DNA of 33,191 nt from Bacteroidota bacterium (GTDB lineage Bacteria; Bacteroidota; Bacteroidia; Flavobacteriales; Crocinitomicaceae), in assembly GCA_029558435.1 (NCBI GenBank), contig JAKQEZ010000701.1, forward strand, positions 1 through 33,191, written 5' to 3'. A program made the translations under genes and the position numbers. The notes beneath the pieces were generated by a model. The model was not told the DNA's origin. It searched no databases and was given only the letters and a program-made list of their open reading frames with translations. Shown here one piece after another: positions 25,057-33,191 of the stretch; the stretch's first letter is position 1, and every line of letters starts with the position of its first letter.

Positions 25057-25695
25057 TTATTCTTTCAAATTAGATACTCTTGCGATGTATTTATCAATTG
25101 ATTTATTATTCGCAAAAATAGTGTACTTATCTTGGATTTCTTTATACAACTTTAATGCAGCATCAAAATCTTGTAATTCTTCCGCACATAAACCTGCTTT
25201 GAACAAATACATTGGTGAAGTCCACTCGTTATCACTTACTTTTGCTGCTTCGTTGTATTTTGCAGCAGCTTCTTTGTAATTTTTCATTTCGCTGTAGCAA
25301 TCACCTTGAAGTCCAACTGCCATAGCTGCCAAATAATTATCTTCCAACTCTACACCTTTCAATACTTCCAAAGCTTTTTTGAAATCGCCTTTTTCCATGT
25401 ATTGACGTCCAAGAACAAATTGTGCGTTTTCACCACCTTTATAACCGTCGTATTTTTTAACTTGAGCAGTTAATTCTTCTATTGCTAAATCAGTAGAATC
25501 GTTAGCTGCAAGGTTTAAACCATACCAATATGCGTCTTCAGATTTTTTGTTTTTTGGAGTAACAACAAATTGATAATAAGCTAAATACCCAATAACTAAA
25601 ACCAAAACGCCTCCTACAGCATACGTAGTAAGTTTTAAAGTTTTATTTGTTTTAAATTGTCTTTTTAATTCGTCTAGGCTAAAATTTTCTAACAT
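25057..25695 (-). CDS. Membrane-anchored TPR protein (YfgM-like)
   Basis: A 212-residue protein with a short N-terminal cytoplasmic segment, one membrane helix at about 25-45 (TYAVGGVLVLVIGYLAYYQF), and a periplasmic region of tetratricopeptide repeats. Visible repeat starts are NAQFVLGRQYMEKGDFKKAL, AMAVGLQGDCYSEMKNYKEA and PMYLFKAGLCAEELQDFDAA. The topology resembles YfgM, an SecYEG-associated periplasmic chaperone partner, but the exact role is inferred. It heads the operon with ribH and glmM, with a TATCTTTG -7 element 23 bases before its start. Confidence 0.85.
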   Translation of the reverse strand: MLENFSLDELKRQFKTNKTLKLTTYAVGGVLVLVIGYLAYYQFVVTPKNKKSEDAYWYGLNLAANDSTDLAIEELTAQVKKYDGYKGGENAQFVLGRQYMEKGDFKKALEVLKGVELEDNYLAAMAVGLQGDCYSEMKNYKEAAAKYNEAAKVSDNEWTSPMYLFKAGLCAEELQDFDAALKLYKEIQDKYTIFANNKSIDKYIARVSNLKE

Positions 25696-25717
25696 TGTAC
25701 TTCCATTTTAAAGTGAG

Positions 25718-25742
25718 CAAAGATAATTTTTTTTTTATTCAA
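25718..25742 (-). promoter_or_regulatory. Probable promoter of the TPR-ribH-glmM operon
   Basis: TATCTTTG (25725-25718) fits the -7 consensus. The nearest TTG (25742-25740) is only 14 bases away, across an A-tract on the minus strand, so the -33 element is suboptimal. A 5-bp hairpin further upstream (TCCTT/AAGGA) lacks a U-run. Confidence 0.55.
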
Positions 25743-25784
25743 ATCCTTAAAACAAGGAATTAATCTTCTATTTAGTTCTAATTT

Positions 25785-27107
25785 TTAAGCAATTGGAATG
25801 AGAATTTTTATTTTTTCGGCTAAAGCCTCTCTTTTTTCCCAGAATTTATTAGCGTCTTTATCGTTCATTTTACTTTTTATCATGTATGATTTATAGTTTC
25901 TAAACCACATGTAGGCTGACAGACCAAACAAACCAATGAGGCAATAATAAACAAAACCTAACCAATAACTTGGATAAACAAAATGATAAAATAAAAAGAT
26001 AACAGGAATGTTTATTAACCCCATGATAATTTTTCCCATCAACAATTTTACAGAACCCCAAAATACTCTTCGTTTGAATGATTTTTCCACAAATCGTTTG
26101 ATAAAGAAATAAGGAATACCACAATGAATTAATCCAAGAACGGCAGTAGGTGCAAGCAACACCATCATCAACAATTCTTTTGCCTTTGAACCGTTTTTGG
26201 TTTTGTATTCGTACAAATATTTTTCGTCCAATTTTACTTTTTTCAACAATTTAAAATAGCTATGTAGTTCCTCTTTTAGTTGCATCAATTGTTCATTGGT
26301 TTCATTGCAATTTTCATTGATCCAATGTGCCAATTGCTGAGAATAGCGCCATCTTTTTTCTAAAGGAATAGAATGGTCAGAGCAACGTGCGTTCATTCCT
26401 TTTCGAGTGATTTTCATAATATCTTCATGAAAAGGCGCGTATTCTTTGTGCTCTACATGGGTAATTTGCTCTTGCATCAAGCGTTCAACTTCCTTAGTTA
26501 GATCATGGATAACTTTGCCAGGATTTTCTTTATAAGCTTCTTTGTAATCGTTAAGGCAGATTTTATTAGAGGTTGAAATCAACAAATCACTGCGCATTTC
26601 ATTCGGATCGGAATAATTACAGCCAACTGCAGCAATGTATATTTTCTTTTTCCAATTTATTTTTTCGAGGGTTGAAAAACCAATACGAACCGCACCTTTT
26701 TTAACGGGTTTTAGGCGACGGATGAAGGTGTCATCAGTAAAACCTTCTCCAAAAATCAATAAATTTCTACCAAACGATAGCACGTCGGCACATTTATCAA
26801 ATACTTCCTGATTTTTCTTTTTAGTGTCTTCTCCATCGTGTTCCCTGTATATAGGCAACATGTGGGCTGCCCATAAAATAGGTTTGGTAACAGGGGTAAA
26901 CACATCTGAGCGCGTCATAAAAAAAACAATTGGTCTTCTTAATGCAGCAACTACCAATGGGTCCATAAATGATGCGGCGTGATTACTTACATAAATTGTT
27001 CTTCCATAAAATTCTTTTGGAGAGTTAATCATTTTCATTCGTGGATAAAATATGCGCAAGGTGTATTGCAACGTTATTTTAAGCATTAAATAGAAAAATC
27101 GCATCAT
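25785..27107 (-). CDS. Lysophospholipid / glycerol-phosphate acyltransferase (PlsC family)
   Basis: A 440-residue membrane acyltransferase. The catalytic motif is NHAASFMDP with His43 and Asp49, i.e. H-x5-D instead of the usual H-x4-D. This longer form is known in the yeast Gat1/Gat2 (SCT1) type of glycerol-3-phosphate/dihydroxyacetone-phosphate acyltransferases. FGEGFTDD at 119-126 fits the FPEG substrate motif, and RRLKPVKKGAVRIGF the following block. The C-terminal 150 residues hold several membrane helices (GLIHCGIPYFFI, NIPVIFLFYHFVYPSYWLGFVYYCLIG read in pieces). It may do the first or second acylation in phospholipid synthesis. It is the last gene of the greA-HIT-lemA-M48 run. Confidence 0.85.
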   Translation of the reverse strand: MMRFFYLMLKITLQYTLRIFYPRMKMINSPKEFYGRTIYVSNHAASFMDPLVVAALRRPIVFFMTRSDVFTPVTKPILWAAHMLPIYREHDGEDTKKKNQEVFDKCADVLSFGRNLLIFGEGFTDDTFIRRLKPVKKGAVRIGFSTLEKINWKKKIYIAAVGCNYSDPNEMRSDLLISTSNKICLNDYKEAYKENPGKVIHDLTKEVERLMQEQITHVEHKEYAPFHEDIMKITRKGMNARCSDHSIPLEKRWRYSQQLAHWINENCNETNEQLMQLKEELHSYFKLLKKVKLDEKYLYEYKTKNGSKAKELLMMVLLAPTAVLGLIHCGIPYFFIKRFVEKSFKRRVFWGSVKLLMGKIIMGLINIPVIFLFYHFVYPSYWLGFVYYCLIGLFGLSAYMWFRNYKSYMIKSKMNDKDANKFWEKREALAEKIKILIPIA

Positions 27108-27119
27108 AATTTTTAAAAT

Positions 27120-28052
27120 CTATAATTGTTCAAGAGCTTTTATTCTTTTTTCGATGGGTGGGTGGGTTGCAAAAATAGATGAGATGGATGAAAAGAAATT
27201 ATTGGAAGGTGTTTCACCATGATCAATAAACAACTCTTTTACTTCTTCATTTGTGGTTTTAAACGATGAATTTCCAGAAATCTTACGAAGAGCACTAGCC
27301 AGTGCCAATGAGTTTTTGGTCATTTCAACCGCTCCTGCATCAGCCATGTATTCGCGACTACGAGAAAGAGCAAATTTAAAAATCATTGATAGAAAGTACA
27401 TGACTACTGCAATCAACAATATTATTAATATCGCTGCTCCACCACCATCTTTGCTATCTCTTTTGCGGTGATTTCCGTAGAGTAAAGAACGAAATGTAAC
27501 ATCTACAATCACTCCGAAGATACCTACAAAAACGATGGTTACAATCAATAAACGTACGTCTTTATTGCGGATATGCGTTAATTCGTGAGCAATCACACCT
27601 TCTAATTCTTCATCCGTTAAAGTATCTATAATACCTCTTGTGAGTGTAACAGCGTATGTTTTTTCATTAATTCCAGATGCAAAAGCATTCAACGCATTGG
27701 TTTCAATGATGAATAATTTAGGCATTTTCATCCCAACAGACATACACAAGTTTTCCGTAAGATTATAAACACGCAGGTTCTCACTACGTTCTAATGGTTT
27801 GGAATGTGTGGCATGTTGAATGAGTGAAGTATGTGCAAAATAAGCAATAACAAACCAAATACCTACAACTCCTAAAACATAGGGCAAATAAGCCAAAAAA
27901 AGCTCGTTGGTTGATGTTGTATCTTCTTGCGTTAAGAAAAACAAAACCAAATACACACCCACCAAAATCATGGCAGGAAATGCTGCAAGCAATAAAATAG
28001 ATTTTTGATTATTACGATTTATTTGGGATTGTAGCCCAACATATCTTGCCAT
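27120..28052 (-). CDS. M48 family zinc metalloprotease (HtpX-like)
   Basis: HtpX-type proteases degrade misfolded membrane proteins. The 310-residue protein has two N-terminal helices (about 20-40 and 56-73), the signature NAFASG at 122-127, the zinc motif HELTH at 156-160, two more helices (about 167-188 and 206-226), and SRSREYMADAGAVE with Glu234 as the third zinc ligand. A short C-terminal ATHPPIEKRI motif is also typical. It lies 9 bases after lemA; lemA next to an M48 peptidase is a recurrent pair in bacteria. It could be called htpX, but the name is not certain for this branch. Confidence 0.9.
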   Translation of the reverse strand: MARYVGLQSQINRNNQKSILLLAAFPAMILVGVYLVLFFLTQEDTTSTNELFLAYLPYVLGVVGIWFVIAYFAHTSLIQHATHSKPLERSENLRVYNLTENLCMSVGMKMPKLFIIETNALNAFASGINEKTYAVTLTRGIIDTLTDEELEGVIAHELTHIRNKDVRLLIVTIVFVGIFGVIVDVTFRSLLYGNHRKRDSKDGGGAAILIILLIAVVMYFLSMIFKFALSRSREYMADAGAVEMTKNSLALASALRKISGNSSFKTTNEEVKELFIDHGETPSNNFFSSISSIFATHPPIEKRIKALEQL

Positions 28053-28061
28053 AATCTATTG

Positions 28062-28622
28062 TTAGAATTTAATTTCTGGTGCTTTGTCTAAAACTTGACG
28101 TTGTTCTGTACCCAAATCATACATTGGTTGAACCGTCATTTTTTTGAAATTAGCAATAATATTAGAAGGAATTGATTCGATAGCCGTATTCAATTCTTTA
28201 GTTGCAGAGTTAAAATAACGTCTAACAGCAGCTAATTTATTCTCAATATCAGAAACTTCACCTTGCAATTGTAAAAAATTAGCGCTGGCTTTTAAATCTG
28301 GATACGATTCAACTTGTACATTAAATGCTTTCATTGCTGAATCTAGTTCTTGTTCTGCTGCAATTTTAGAATTAATATCCGTTGCATTCATTGCTTTTGC
28401 ACGCATTTCGGTAACTTTAGTTAACACAGAACTTTCGTGTTCCATATACCCTTTTACGGCACCAATTAATTGAGGAATTAAATCATGGCGTTGTTTCAAT
28501 TGCACATCAATGTCTGCAAAAGCATTTTCACGGTTGTTTTTAAGCGCTACTAATTTGTTGTTAAGAGCAATAGCCCAAATAACTAAGACAACGATGATAC
28601 CAATAACTATTAAACCTGTCAT
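28062..28622 (-). CDS. lemA: LemA family protein
   Basis: LemA proteins are small membrane proteins with one N-terminal helix and an elongated helical bundle outside; their function is poorly defined. The 186-residue product has a helix at 2-20 (GLIVIGIIVVLVIWAIAL), then the family signature NNRENAFADIDVQLKQRHDL, IPQLIGAVKGYMEHES, VESYPDLKASANFLQLQ, and FNSATKELNTAIESIPS. It precedes the M48 protease, suggesting a joint membrane function. It follows the HIT gene after 48 bases. Confidence 0.93.
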   Translation of the reverse strand: MTGLIVIGIIVVLVIWAIALNNKLVALKNNRENAFADIDVQLKQRHDLIPQLIGAVKGYMEHESSVLTKVTEMRAKAMNATDINSKIAAEQELDSAMKAFNVQVESYPDLKASANFLQLQGEVSDIENKLAAVRRYFNSATKELNTAIESIPSNIIANFKKMTVQPMYDLGTEQRQVLDKAPEIKF

Positions 28623-28670
28623 ATTATTTTTCTTTTAAAATTAGATTATTTATGATTTGTGTGTAGCAAT

Positions 28671-29063
28671 TTAATTATTATTAACAATTAAACCTAATAC
28701 ATCTTTAAATTCCTCTTCTGTTAATTGTAACTTCGGATTAGAAAAATCCATATCAGTAATTGAATTAATAGGAATTAAATGGATGTGTGCATGTGGCACT
28801 TCTAAACCTACTACAGCAACCCCTACTTTTTTACAAGGTATAGCTTTTTTAATTTTTGCAGCAACTTGTTTTGCAAACACCATCATTTCTGATAGAAGTT
28901 CATCTTCAATATCAAAAATATAGTCAATTTCAGCTTTTGGGATAACCAAAACATGTCCTTTTTTAAGTGGCATGATATCCAAGAAAGCTAAAAATTTATC
29001 GTTCTCAGCAACAATATAAGCCGGAATTTCTTTATTAATTATTTTAGTGAAAATAGAAGCCAT
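28671..29063 (-). CDS. HIT family protein
   Basis: A 130-residue histidine-triad nucleotide hydrolase. It has FTKIINKEIPAYIV near the start, the strand KKGHVLVIPKAEI, and the catalytic triad VPHAHIHLIPIN with His91, His93 and His95. Such HinT-like proteins hydrolyse aminoacyl or other nucleoside phosphoramidates; the natural substrate is not clear. Its ATG shares one base with the greA stop (TAATG), so translation is coupled to greA. Confidence 0.94.
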   Translation of the reverse strand: MASIFTKIINKEIPAYIVAENDKFLAFLDIMPLKKGHVLVIPKAEIDYIFDIEDELLSEMMVFAKQVAAKIKKAIPCKKVGVAVVGLEVPHAHIHLIPINSITDMDFSNPKLQLTEEEFKDVLGLIVNNN

Positions 29064-29536
29064 TATCGTCCAATTTCTACAATTTCAAATTTAACTATAC
29101 CATTTGGTGTTTGAATATCTGCTATTTCTCCTACAGATTTACCGAGCAAACCTTTTCCTATTGGCGATTCAACAGAAATTTTCTTTTCTTTAAGATTTGC
29201 TTCATTTTCAGCTACTAGCATGTAATCCATAGTCATCCCATTAGTAACATTTTTAATTTTTACTTTAGATAGAATGAATACTTTAGATGTATCAATGTTT
29301 GCATCATCGATGATACGTGCGCTTCCAATTATTGCTTCTAATTTTGCAATTTTCATTTCTAAAATTCCTTGAGCTTCTTTAGCTGCATCGTATTCTGCAT
29401 TTTCGGATAAATCACCTTTATCACGTGCTTCAGCAATTTGATTAGAAATAGCAGGTCGTTGCACGGTTTTCATTTCGTGTAATTCATCTTTTAATTTTTG
29501 TAATCCTTCCTCTGTGTAATAACTTACTTGTGCCAT
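29063..29536 (-). CDS. greA: Transcription elongation factor GreA
   Basis: GreA rescues backtracked RNA polymerase by stimulating cleavage of the nascent transcript. The 157-residue protein has the usual length. The N-terminal coiled coil carries the catalytic tip GDLSENAEYDAAKE (D42, E45), followed by the FKBP-like C-terminal domain with ISVESPIGKGLLGKSVGE and a final strand VKFEIVEIG. The start is the ATG at 29536 (MAQVSYYTEEG). In-frame codons upstream run through the hairpin at 29558-29586 and add non-GreA residues, so they are rejected. It is the first gene of the run greA-HIT-lemA-M48-acyltransferase. Confidence 0.96.
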   Translation of the reverse strand: MAQVSYYTEEGLQKLKDELHEMKTVQRPAISNQIAEARDKGDLSENAEYDAAKEAQGILEMKIAKLEAIIGSARIIDDANIDTSKVFILSKVKIKNVTNGMTMDYMLVAENEANLKEKKISVESPIGKGLLGKSVGEIADIQTPNGIVKFEIVEIGR

Positions 29537-29548
29537 AACTACTGATTT

Positions 29549-29586
29549 AAAAATAAAACAAGAGAGTTCATATAGAACTCCCTTGT
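29549..29586 (-). terminator. Terminator-like hairpin between greA promoter and greA
   Basis: In the minus-strand transcript a 12-bp stem with one G-U pair (29586-29575 with 29569-29558) closes a 5-base loop and is followed by TTTTATTTTT. It ends the porV-like transcript, and it also falls inside the greA leader, since the greA promoter at 29591-29620 is upstream of it. Confidence 0.85.
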
Positions 29587-29590
29587 CATA

Positions 29591-29620
29591 CAAATATATA
29601 AAATTATTTACTTACTTCAA
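29591..29620 (-). promoter_or_regulatory. Promoter of greA, overlapping the 3' end of the PorV-like gene
   Basis: On the minus strand TTG (29620-29618), 19 bases, then TATATTTG (29598-29591): an exact consensus match. The start point would be about 29586, right at the base of the hairpin. The -33 element lies within the last codons of the preceding gene. Confidence 0.7.
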
Positions 29621-30679
29621 ACTGATTGTTGCTCCAACAGTGTGGATAACACCAAATGGTCCTGCAAAACGTGCAGCATATTCAATTCCAAGCGCATGTT
29701 TTTTCTCACCAACCAAAGCATCAACAGAAATACCGCAAGTTGGTCCGATCAAAGCATTTGCTCTGTTTTCAGCTTTGAAAATACCTTTTTCGTAAACATA
29801 ACCTGCACGTACGTTGAAAGCAACTTTAGAATGTGAGAATCCATAATCCAAACCAATTCTGAATTGGTCATAAGAGAATGAATTTGCAGTAAATGCCAAA
29901 CCTAAAGTCAATTGGTTCATTTCGTTGAAAATGAAATCATACGATCCACCGATTGATAACAATGAAGGCATTTCAAATGTTGCAGTACGTTGCTCTAATG
30001 AACCTATGAAGCTTGAATTTAAGTATTGAACTTGGTTATTCAAACCATCGCCTTTGTACTTCATTGTAGGACCAACGTTTTTCAAAGCGATACCGAATTT
30101 CAACTGTTCTTTTTCACCAGAAACATAGCGGATACCAGCATCGATTGCAACACCAGTTGATTTCAAGTTTGAAATATTCTCAGAAATAACTTTGATATTA
30201 ATTCCCCCAGAAATGGAGTTAGAGAATGTATGCGCATAACCAATATTGAACACGTTTGCTCTTGGTGAGAAAGTACCAATATTCCCTTCAGGGTTTTGAA
30301 CTGTAGTGATCATGATATCACCATAGCTCAATGATTGAATACTTACTGCAATAACAGAAACTTTACCCAAACGTTGTGCTATACCAGCACTGTTTAATGA
30401 TAATCCAGTCATAGATCCCATCCAGTTGGTATAGTTAAATTTGATTTGAGTTTTCTCTGTGCTAGCCAATCCAGCAATGTTTGTAAAAGATGCTTCCAAT
30501 CCTTTAGTAAAAGAAACACCAACATCGCCAAGAGCAGAACTTCTAGCCCAAGGGTTTATCAATAAGTGAGCGGCACCAGCCTGACCAACCCTGTCTTCGT
30601 TACCAGCTTTTACTGTAGAGCCAACTAACATGGCTCCACAAAGTAAAAGTGCTTTAGTATTTAAAATTGAATTTCTCAT
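29612..30679 (-). CDS. PorV/PorQ family outer membrane beta-barrel protein
   Basis: A 355-residue exported protein of the PorV/PorQ group. In the type IX secretion system PorV shuttles cargo and holds the C-terminal domain of exported proteins; PorQ-like members have related roles. The signal peptide is about residues 1-26 (LLLCGAMLVGSTVKAG). The mature start GQAGAAHLLINPWARSSALGD with alternating short beta strands and the end IGLDYGF..., GIEYAARFAGPFGVIHTVG and TISLK are typical. The ATG at 30679 is chosen; a TTG three codons earlier is in frame. It lies 28 bases after the stop of a large exported protein, so the two are probably co-expressed. Whether it is PorV itself is not clear. Confidence 0.75.
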   Translation of the reverse strand: MRNSILNTKALLLCGAMLVGSTVKAGNEDRVGQAGAAHLLINPWARSSALGDVGVSFTKGLEASFTNIAGLASTEKTQIKFNYTNWMGSMTGLSLNSAGIAQRLGKVSVIAVSIQSLSYGDIMITTVQNPEGNIGTFSPRANVFNIGYAHTFSNSISGGINIKVISENISNLKSTGVAIDAGIRYVSGEKEQLKFGIALKNVGPTMKYKGDGLNNQVQYLNSSFIGSLEQRTATFEMPSLLSIGGSYDFIFNEMNQLTLGLAFTANSFSYDQFRIGLDYGFSHSKVAFNVRAGYVYEKGIFKAENRANALIGPTCGISVDALVGEKKHALGIEYAARFAGPFGVIHTVGATISLK

Positions 30680-30707
30680 TTTCTTCAATTAATCTGATTA
30701 ATATTGA

Positions 30708-33191
30708 TTAAATACCTTGTAAGTCAACTTGACGTACACCAATAAATGCTTTCAATACGCGTTCACCTACATCTGGTACTTTAACGTGTATCAAGTACAT
30801 ACCAGAAGCAACTGGAATACGTGAATGGTTATTCAAATCCCAATCAATAGATGTAACCGGACTATCTTTCTTGTATTGGCGAATCAATTTACCATTTGAT
30901 GAATAGATAGTAACTGTACATACTTCAGGTAAGTTTACAATTTTCACACGAGTATCCAAACGGCTTTTTTCGTACTCTGAATATGCCAAGTAAGGATTAG
31001 GAACGATATTAATCATTTCTAACACTTCAGATAAAGCTTGTCTGTTACCAGTTTTTGTTGCAATCTCATCCATGTTCCAAGAATATTTAGGTTTACCAGC
31101 ATTAGCGTTTGTTGCTACGTAGTTTTTATATTCTTTATTAACACGTAATTTAATTGTAACATCAGTACTCAACAATGTTTGACCTGGTGTTAACATTGGA
31201 TAAGCAATCCAAGCTAAGTTACCATAAACAAAACGAGTGTTGTTAGTTACGTTAGTACCAGCTTCAATTTCTCTTAATTTTTCTTCCAAGAAATTATTAG
31301 AAACGGCTACTGATGGGTCATAAGCTGGCATGTCTCTTAAGTGGTTTGGCACACCATTGATTTTTTGGTATTCAGAACCATAAATCCAAACTGGATGAAC
31401 ACCTCCCATTACGAAGTTACCATTGTTATCCACCATTCTTGAAGATGGGTTCCAAATCATGTCACGACCGTTATCTTGTGTCATGTATGAGTTTTCACCA
31501 AACGCCATGTATAAACGGTTACCTGTTTCCAAGTCAATTGCATAACCTGGGAACCATCCCATACCAGTTCCTGTTCCATCAGGGTTTCCGTTTTTATCAA
31601 CACTTTGGCTTTTTCTCATTTGACCAGCACTTGCACCACCAAAAGTCATTGTGTTATCTCTACCCATTTCAATTACAGGTACACGTGTCCACTTACTCTT
31701 ATCAGATGTGATAACAATATCAACACTTGGTAAGTAAGAAATTGATGACAATTCTCTAGAGTAACTTGGCGTTACGTTAGGCATATAAGCCATAGGCATA
31801 AACTCAACGTTGTAACCAGTAACTCTTTGAGGCGCAATACCACCGTTTAATACTTTTTCATAGTGTTGATCTGGATCTCCACCTGCAGCCAACTCATCAC
31901 CGTAATTTGCAGGGTTTAACCATGCTGGAGCTGTTGGATCTGCCGTTCCAGCTGCTGCAGTACCTGAACGAATCCAGTTTGTTGGTTGATACAAATCATT
32001 ATCAGTAATAGACATTAACCAACGTTTAGAACTATCGGCAAAAGTTATTGAAGAAGAAATAGGCATTGCATACGCTTCTTGAGATTTTGTTGAAGTATTG
32101 GTGTATTTTGTTTGATAAATTTGAACAGACACACCCCATTGAGGAATAATTTGTTCATTATCTACTTTAATCGTATGTTCACTTGAAATAGTGTCAATCA
32201 AAGCACCACCTTCACTTGCATATCTTCTAATTACCCAACTTGCAGTATCTGCAGAGTTATATGAACCAATGCTACTTGTAGGAGTATAATCATTGAACTC
32301 TAATTCAAAGTATCCATTTACTACATTTAACGGGTCAATTACTTTAACGTTAACTGGTCCACCACCGAAATCATATTTCAACTTAGCTAATGAACCACTG
32401 TTAATAATTGTGTTTCTAGATTCTGTAGTTAATTCCAACGCTCTATTACCATTTCCATAACCATCTAATCTAGTAATACGTGGAGTAGTACCATATTCAG
32501 CTAATTGGAATGTACCACCTGCTTCTGGTCTAGGATTATGAGGTGTACCTGGTACAGATTGAATAGAAGTACCATCATAAGACAAACGAGAAGAGATATA
32601 TGGTTTTTTCTGACCATCTAATTTTGTTGGGTCATTTTGGTCATACGGTTTGAATTGGTTATAACCATAAGCTACAGCAACATAATAATATGTTTTATGG
32701 TTAACCAAACGATCATCACCTAAAGCAAATGCATCTTTTGTTAATCTGAAAGTATGTTGGATACCTGCATCAGCACCTGTAACCATACGTTTACCTTCCA
32801 AAATACCATATTGCTCGTTCAATGTAAAGTTAGTTAAATCCTTAACACCATTTTTAATATCGCACTGTGCAACAAGACGTGCTTTAGATAAATCGTGAAT
32901 ATCAGCTACTGATGCAACATCATCCACCAATTGGAAAATTTGGTAACCTTCAAAACGGTATTTTCTATCTGTTTCAGTTACTGGAATATTGATATCATCA
33001 ATTTCTTCATATTTCTCTAAATAGTTATTAGATGTTGTTGGGTTTGACAATGTCAAAATCAATTCATTTTCCAACTCTTGGATTTGCAATTTTGGAGCAT
33101 TTGGTGGATCAATGATACGGAAACATGCATCAAACAATGCTTGTGCTTTTGTATCTGCTGTTTTCATTAAATCAACTGAAGCCATTAAATC
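30708..33191 (-). CDS. Large exported protein, C-terminal part (5' end outside window)
   Basis: The frame is open to the window edge: 827 complete codons. The Met near 33185 is probably internal, since it is preceded in frame by two open codons and the sequence shows no signal peptide. The visible part is rich in Tyr, Asn, Gly and beta strands (YYYVAVAYGYNQF, NPRPEAGGTFQLAEYG). It ends with a region NPYLAYSEYEKSRLDTRVKI, VTIYSSNGKLIRQY, VASGMYLIHVKVPDVGERV. This end resembles FlgD-like or T9SS-type C-terminal folds, but it lacks the short basic type A end and continues with FIGVRQVDLQGI. With the PorV-like gene after it, export through type IX secretion is a reasonable inference. Function is unknown. 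Confidence 0.75.
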   Translation of the reverse strand, partial: DLMASVDLMKTADTKAQALFDACFRIIDPPNAPKLQIQELENELILTLSNPTTSNNYLEKYEEIDDINIPVTETDRKYRFEGYQIFQLVDDVASVADIHDLSKARLVAQCDIKNGVKDLTNFTLNEQYGILEGKRMVTGADAGIQHTFRLTKDAFALGDDRLVNHKTYYYVAVAYGYNQFKPYDQNDPTKLDGQKKPYISSRLSYDGTSIQSVPGTPHNPRPEAGGTFQLAEYGTTPRITRLDGYGNGNRALELTTESRNTIINSGSLAKLKYDFGGGPVNVKVIDPLNVVNGYFELEFNDYTPTSSIGSYNSADTASWVIRRYASEGGALIDTISSEHTIKVDNEQIIPQWGVSVQIYQTKYTNTSTKSQEAYAMPISSSITFADSSKRWLMSITDNDLYQPTNWIRSGTAAAGTADPTAPAWLNPANYGDELAAGGDPDQHYEKVLNGGIAPQRVTGYNVEFMPMAYMPNVTPSYSRELSSISYLPSVDIVITSDKSKWTRVPVIEMGRDNTMTFGGASAGQMRKSQSVDKNGNPDGTGTGMGWFPGYAIDLETGNRLYMAFGENSYMTQDNGRDMIWNPSSRMVDNNGNFVMGGVHPVWIYGSEYQKINGVPNHLRDMPAYDPSVAVSNNFLEEKLREIEAGTNVTNNTRFVYGNLAWIAYPMLTPGQTLLSTDVTIKLRVNKEYKNYVATNANAGKPKYSWNMDEIATKTGNRQALSEVLEMINIVPNPYLAYSEYEKSRLDTRVKIVNLPEVCTVTIYSSNGKLIRQYKKDSPVTSIDWDLNNHSRIPVASGMYLIHVKVPDVGERVLKAFIGVRQVDLQGI

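Noticed and set aside
25745..25762. TCCTT/AAGGA hairpin after the acyltransferase gene as a terminator
   Set aside because: Only 5 bp and followed by A-rich sequence with no U-run on the minus strand.
29537..29593. N-terminal extension of greA
   Set aside because: The added codons cover the hairpin and U-run and do not resemble GreA; the ATG at 29536 gives the standard 157 residues.
1..33191. tRNA, rRNA, insertion sequence or prophage
   Set aside because: No cloverleaf-like or rRNA sequence was noticed in the gaps, and no transposase, integrase or phage protein is encoded.

Overview
The window is low-GC chromosomal DNA from a member of the Bacteroidota, most likely a flavobacterium-like lineage (Flavobacteriales; the family cannot be fixed from the sequence). 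Four things point there: promoters of the TTG-N19-TAnnTTTG type (clear at 1754-1784, 2013-2043, 20756-20785 and 29591-29620), start codons without a Shine-Dalgarno sequence, a complete alternative complex III operon joined to cytochrome oxidase genes, and type IX secretion (T9SS) signatures. I see no rRNA, tRNA, CRISPR array, insertion sequence or phage gene. No gap between genes exceeds 300 bases; the longest is 1796-2068.

Layout. Bases 1-1784 hold the ribosomal operon rplM-rpsI-rpsB on the minus strand, with rpsB cut by the window edge. A plus-strand gene at 2069-3661 encodes a secreted protein made of eight 47-residue repeats plus a T9SS sorting domain. A minus-strand ketoacyl-synthase-like gene with altered catalytic positions follows, then frr on the plus strand. 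The minus-strand run ruvB-queG-apaG and a DUF4442 hotdog gene occupy 5682-8637. The core of the window, 8703-20558, is an eight-gene minus-strand respiratory operon, actABCDEF-coxB-coxA. It has a promoter upstream of actA and an intrinsic terminator after coxA. A divergent SPOR-domain gene starts at 20805.

Downstream on the minus strand come two housekeeping operons. The first is TPR protein-ribH-glmM-alpha/beta hydrolase-flavoprotein (25695 down to 21197). The second is greA-HIT-lemA-M48 protease-acyltransferase (29536 down to 25785). The right end holds a PorV/PorQ-like outer membrane protein and the C-terminal 827 codons of a large exported protein that runs off the window.

How the genes work together. 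The Act proteins oxidise menaquinol and pass electrons through c-type hemes to the CuA site of CoxB and the heme-copper centre of CoxA, probably as one membrane supercomplex. The remaining genes serve translation (rpsB, rpsI, rplM, frr), DNA and tRNA maintenance (ruvB, queG), riboflavin and cell wall precursors (ribH, glmM), lipid synthesis, and envelope export.

Most worth a second look are a terminator-like hairpin between the greA promoter and the greA start codon, a structured rpsI-rpsB spacer, a hairpin in the rplM leader, diverged direct repeats flanking the repeat-protein gene, an actA with six heme motifs, and a near-identical C-terminal tail shared by ActE and CoxB.
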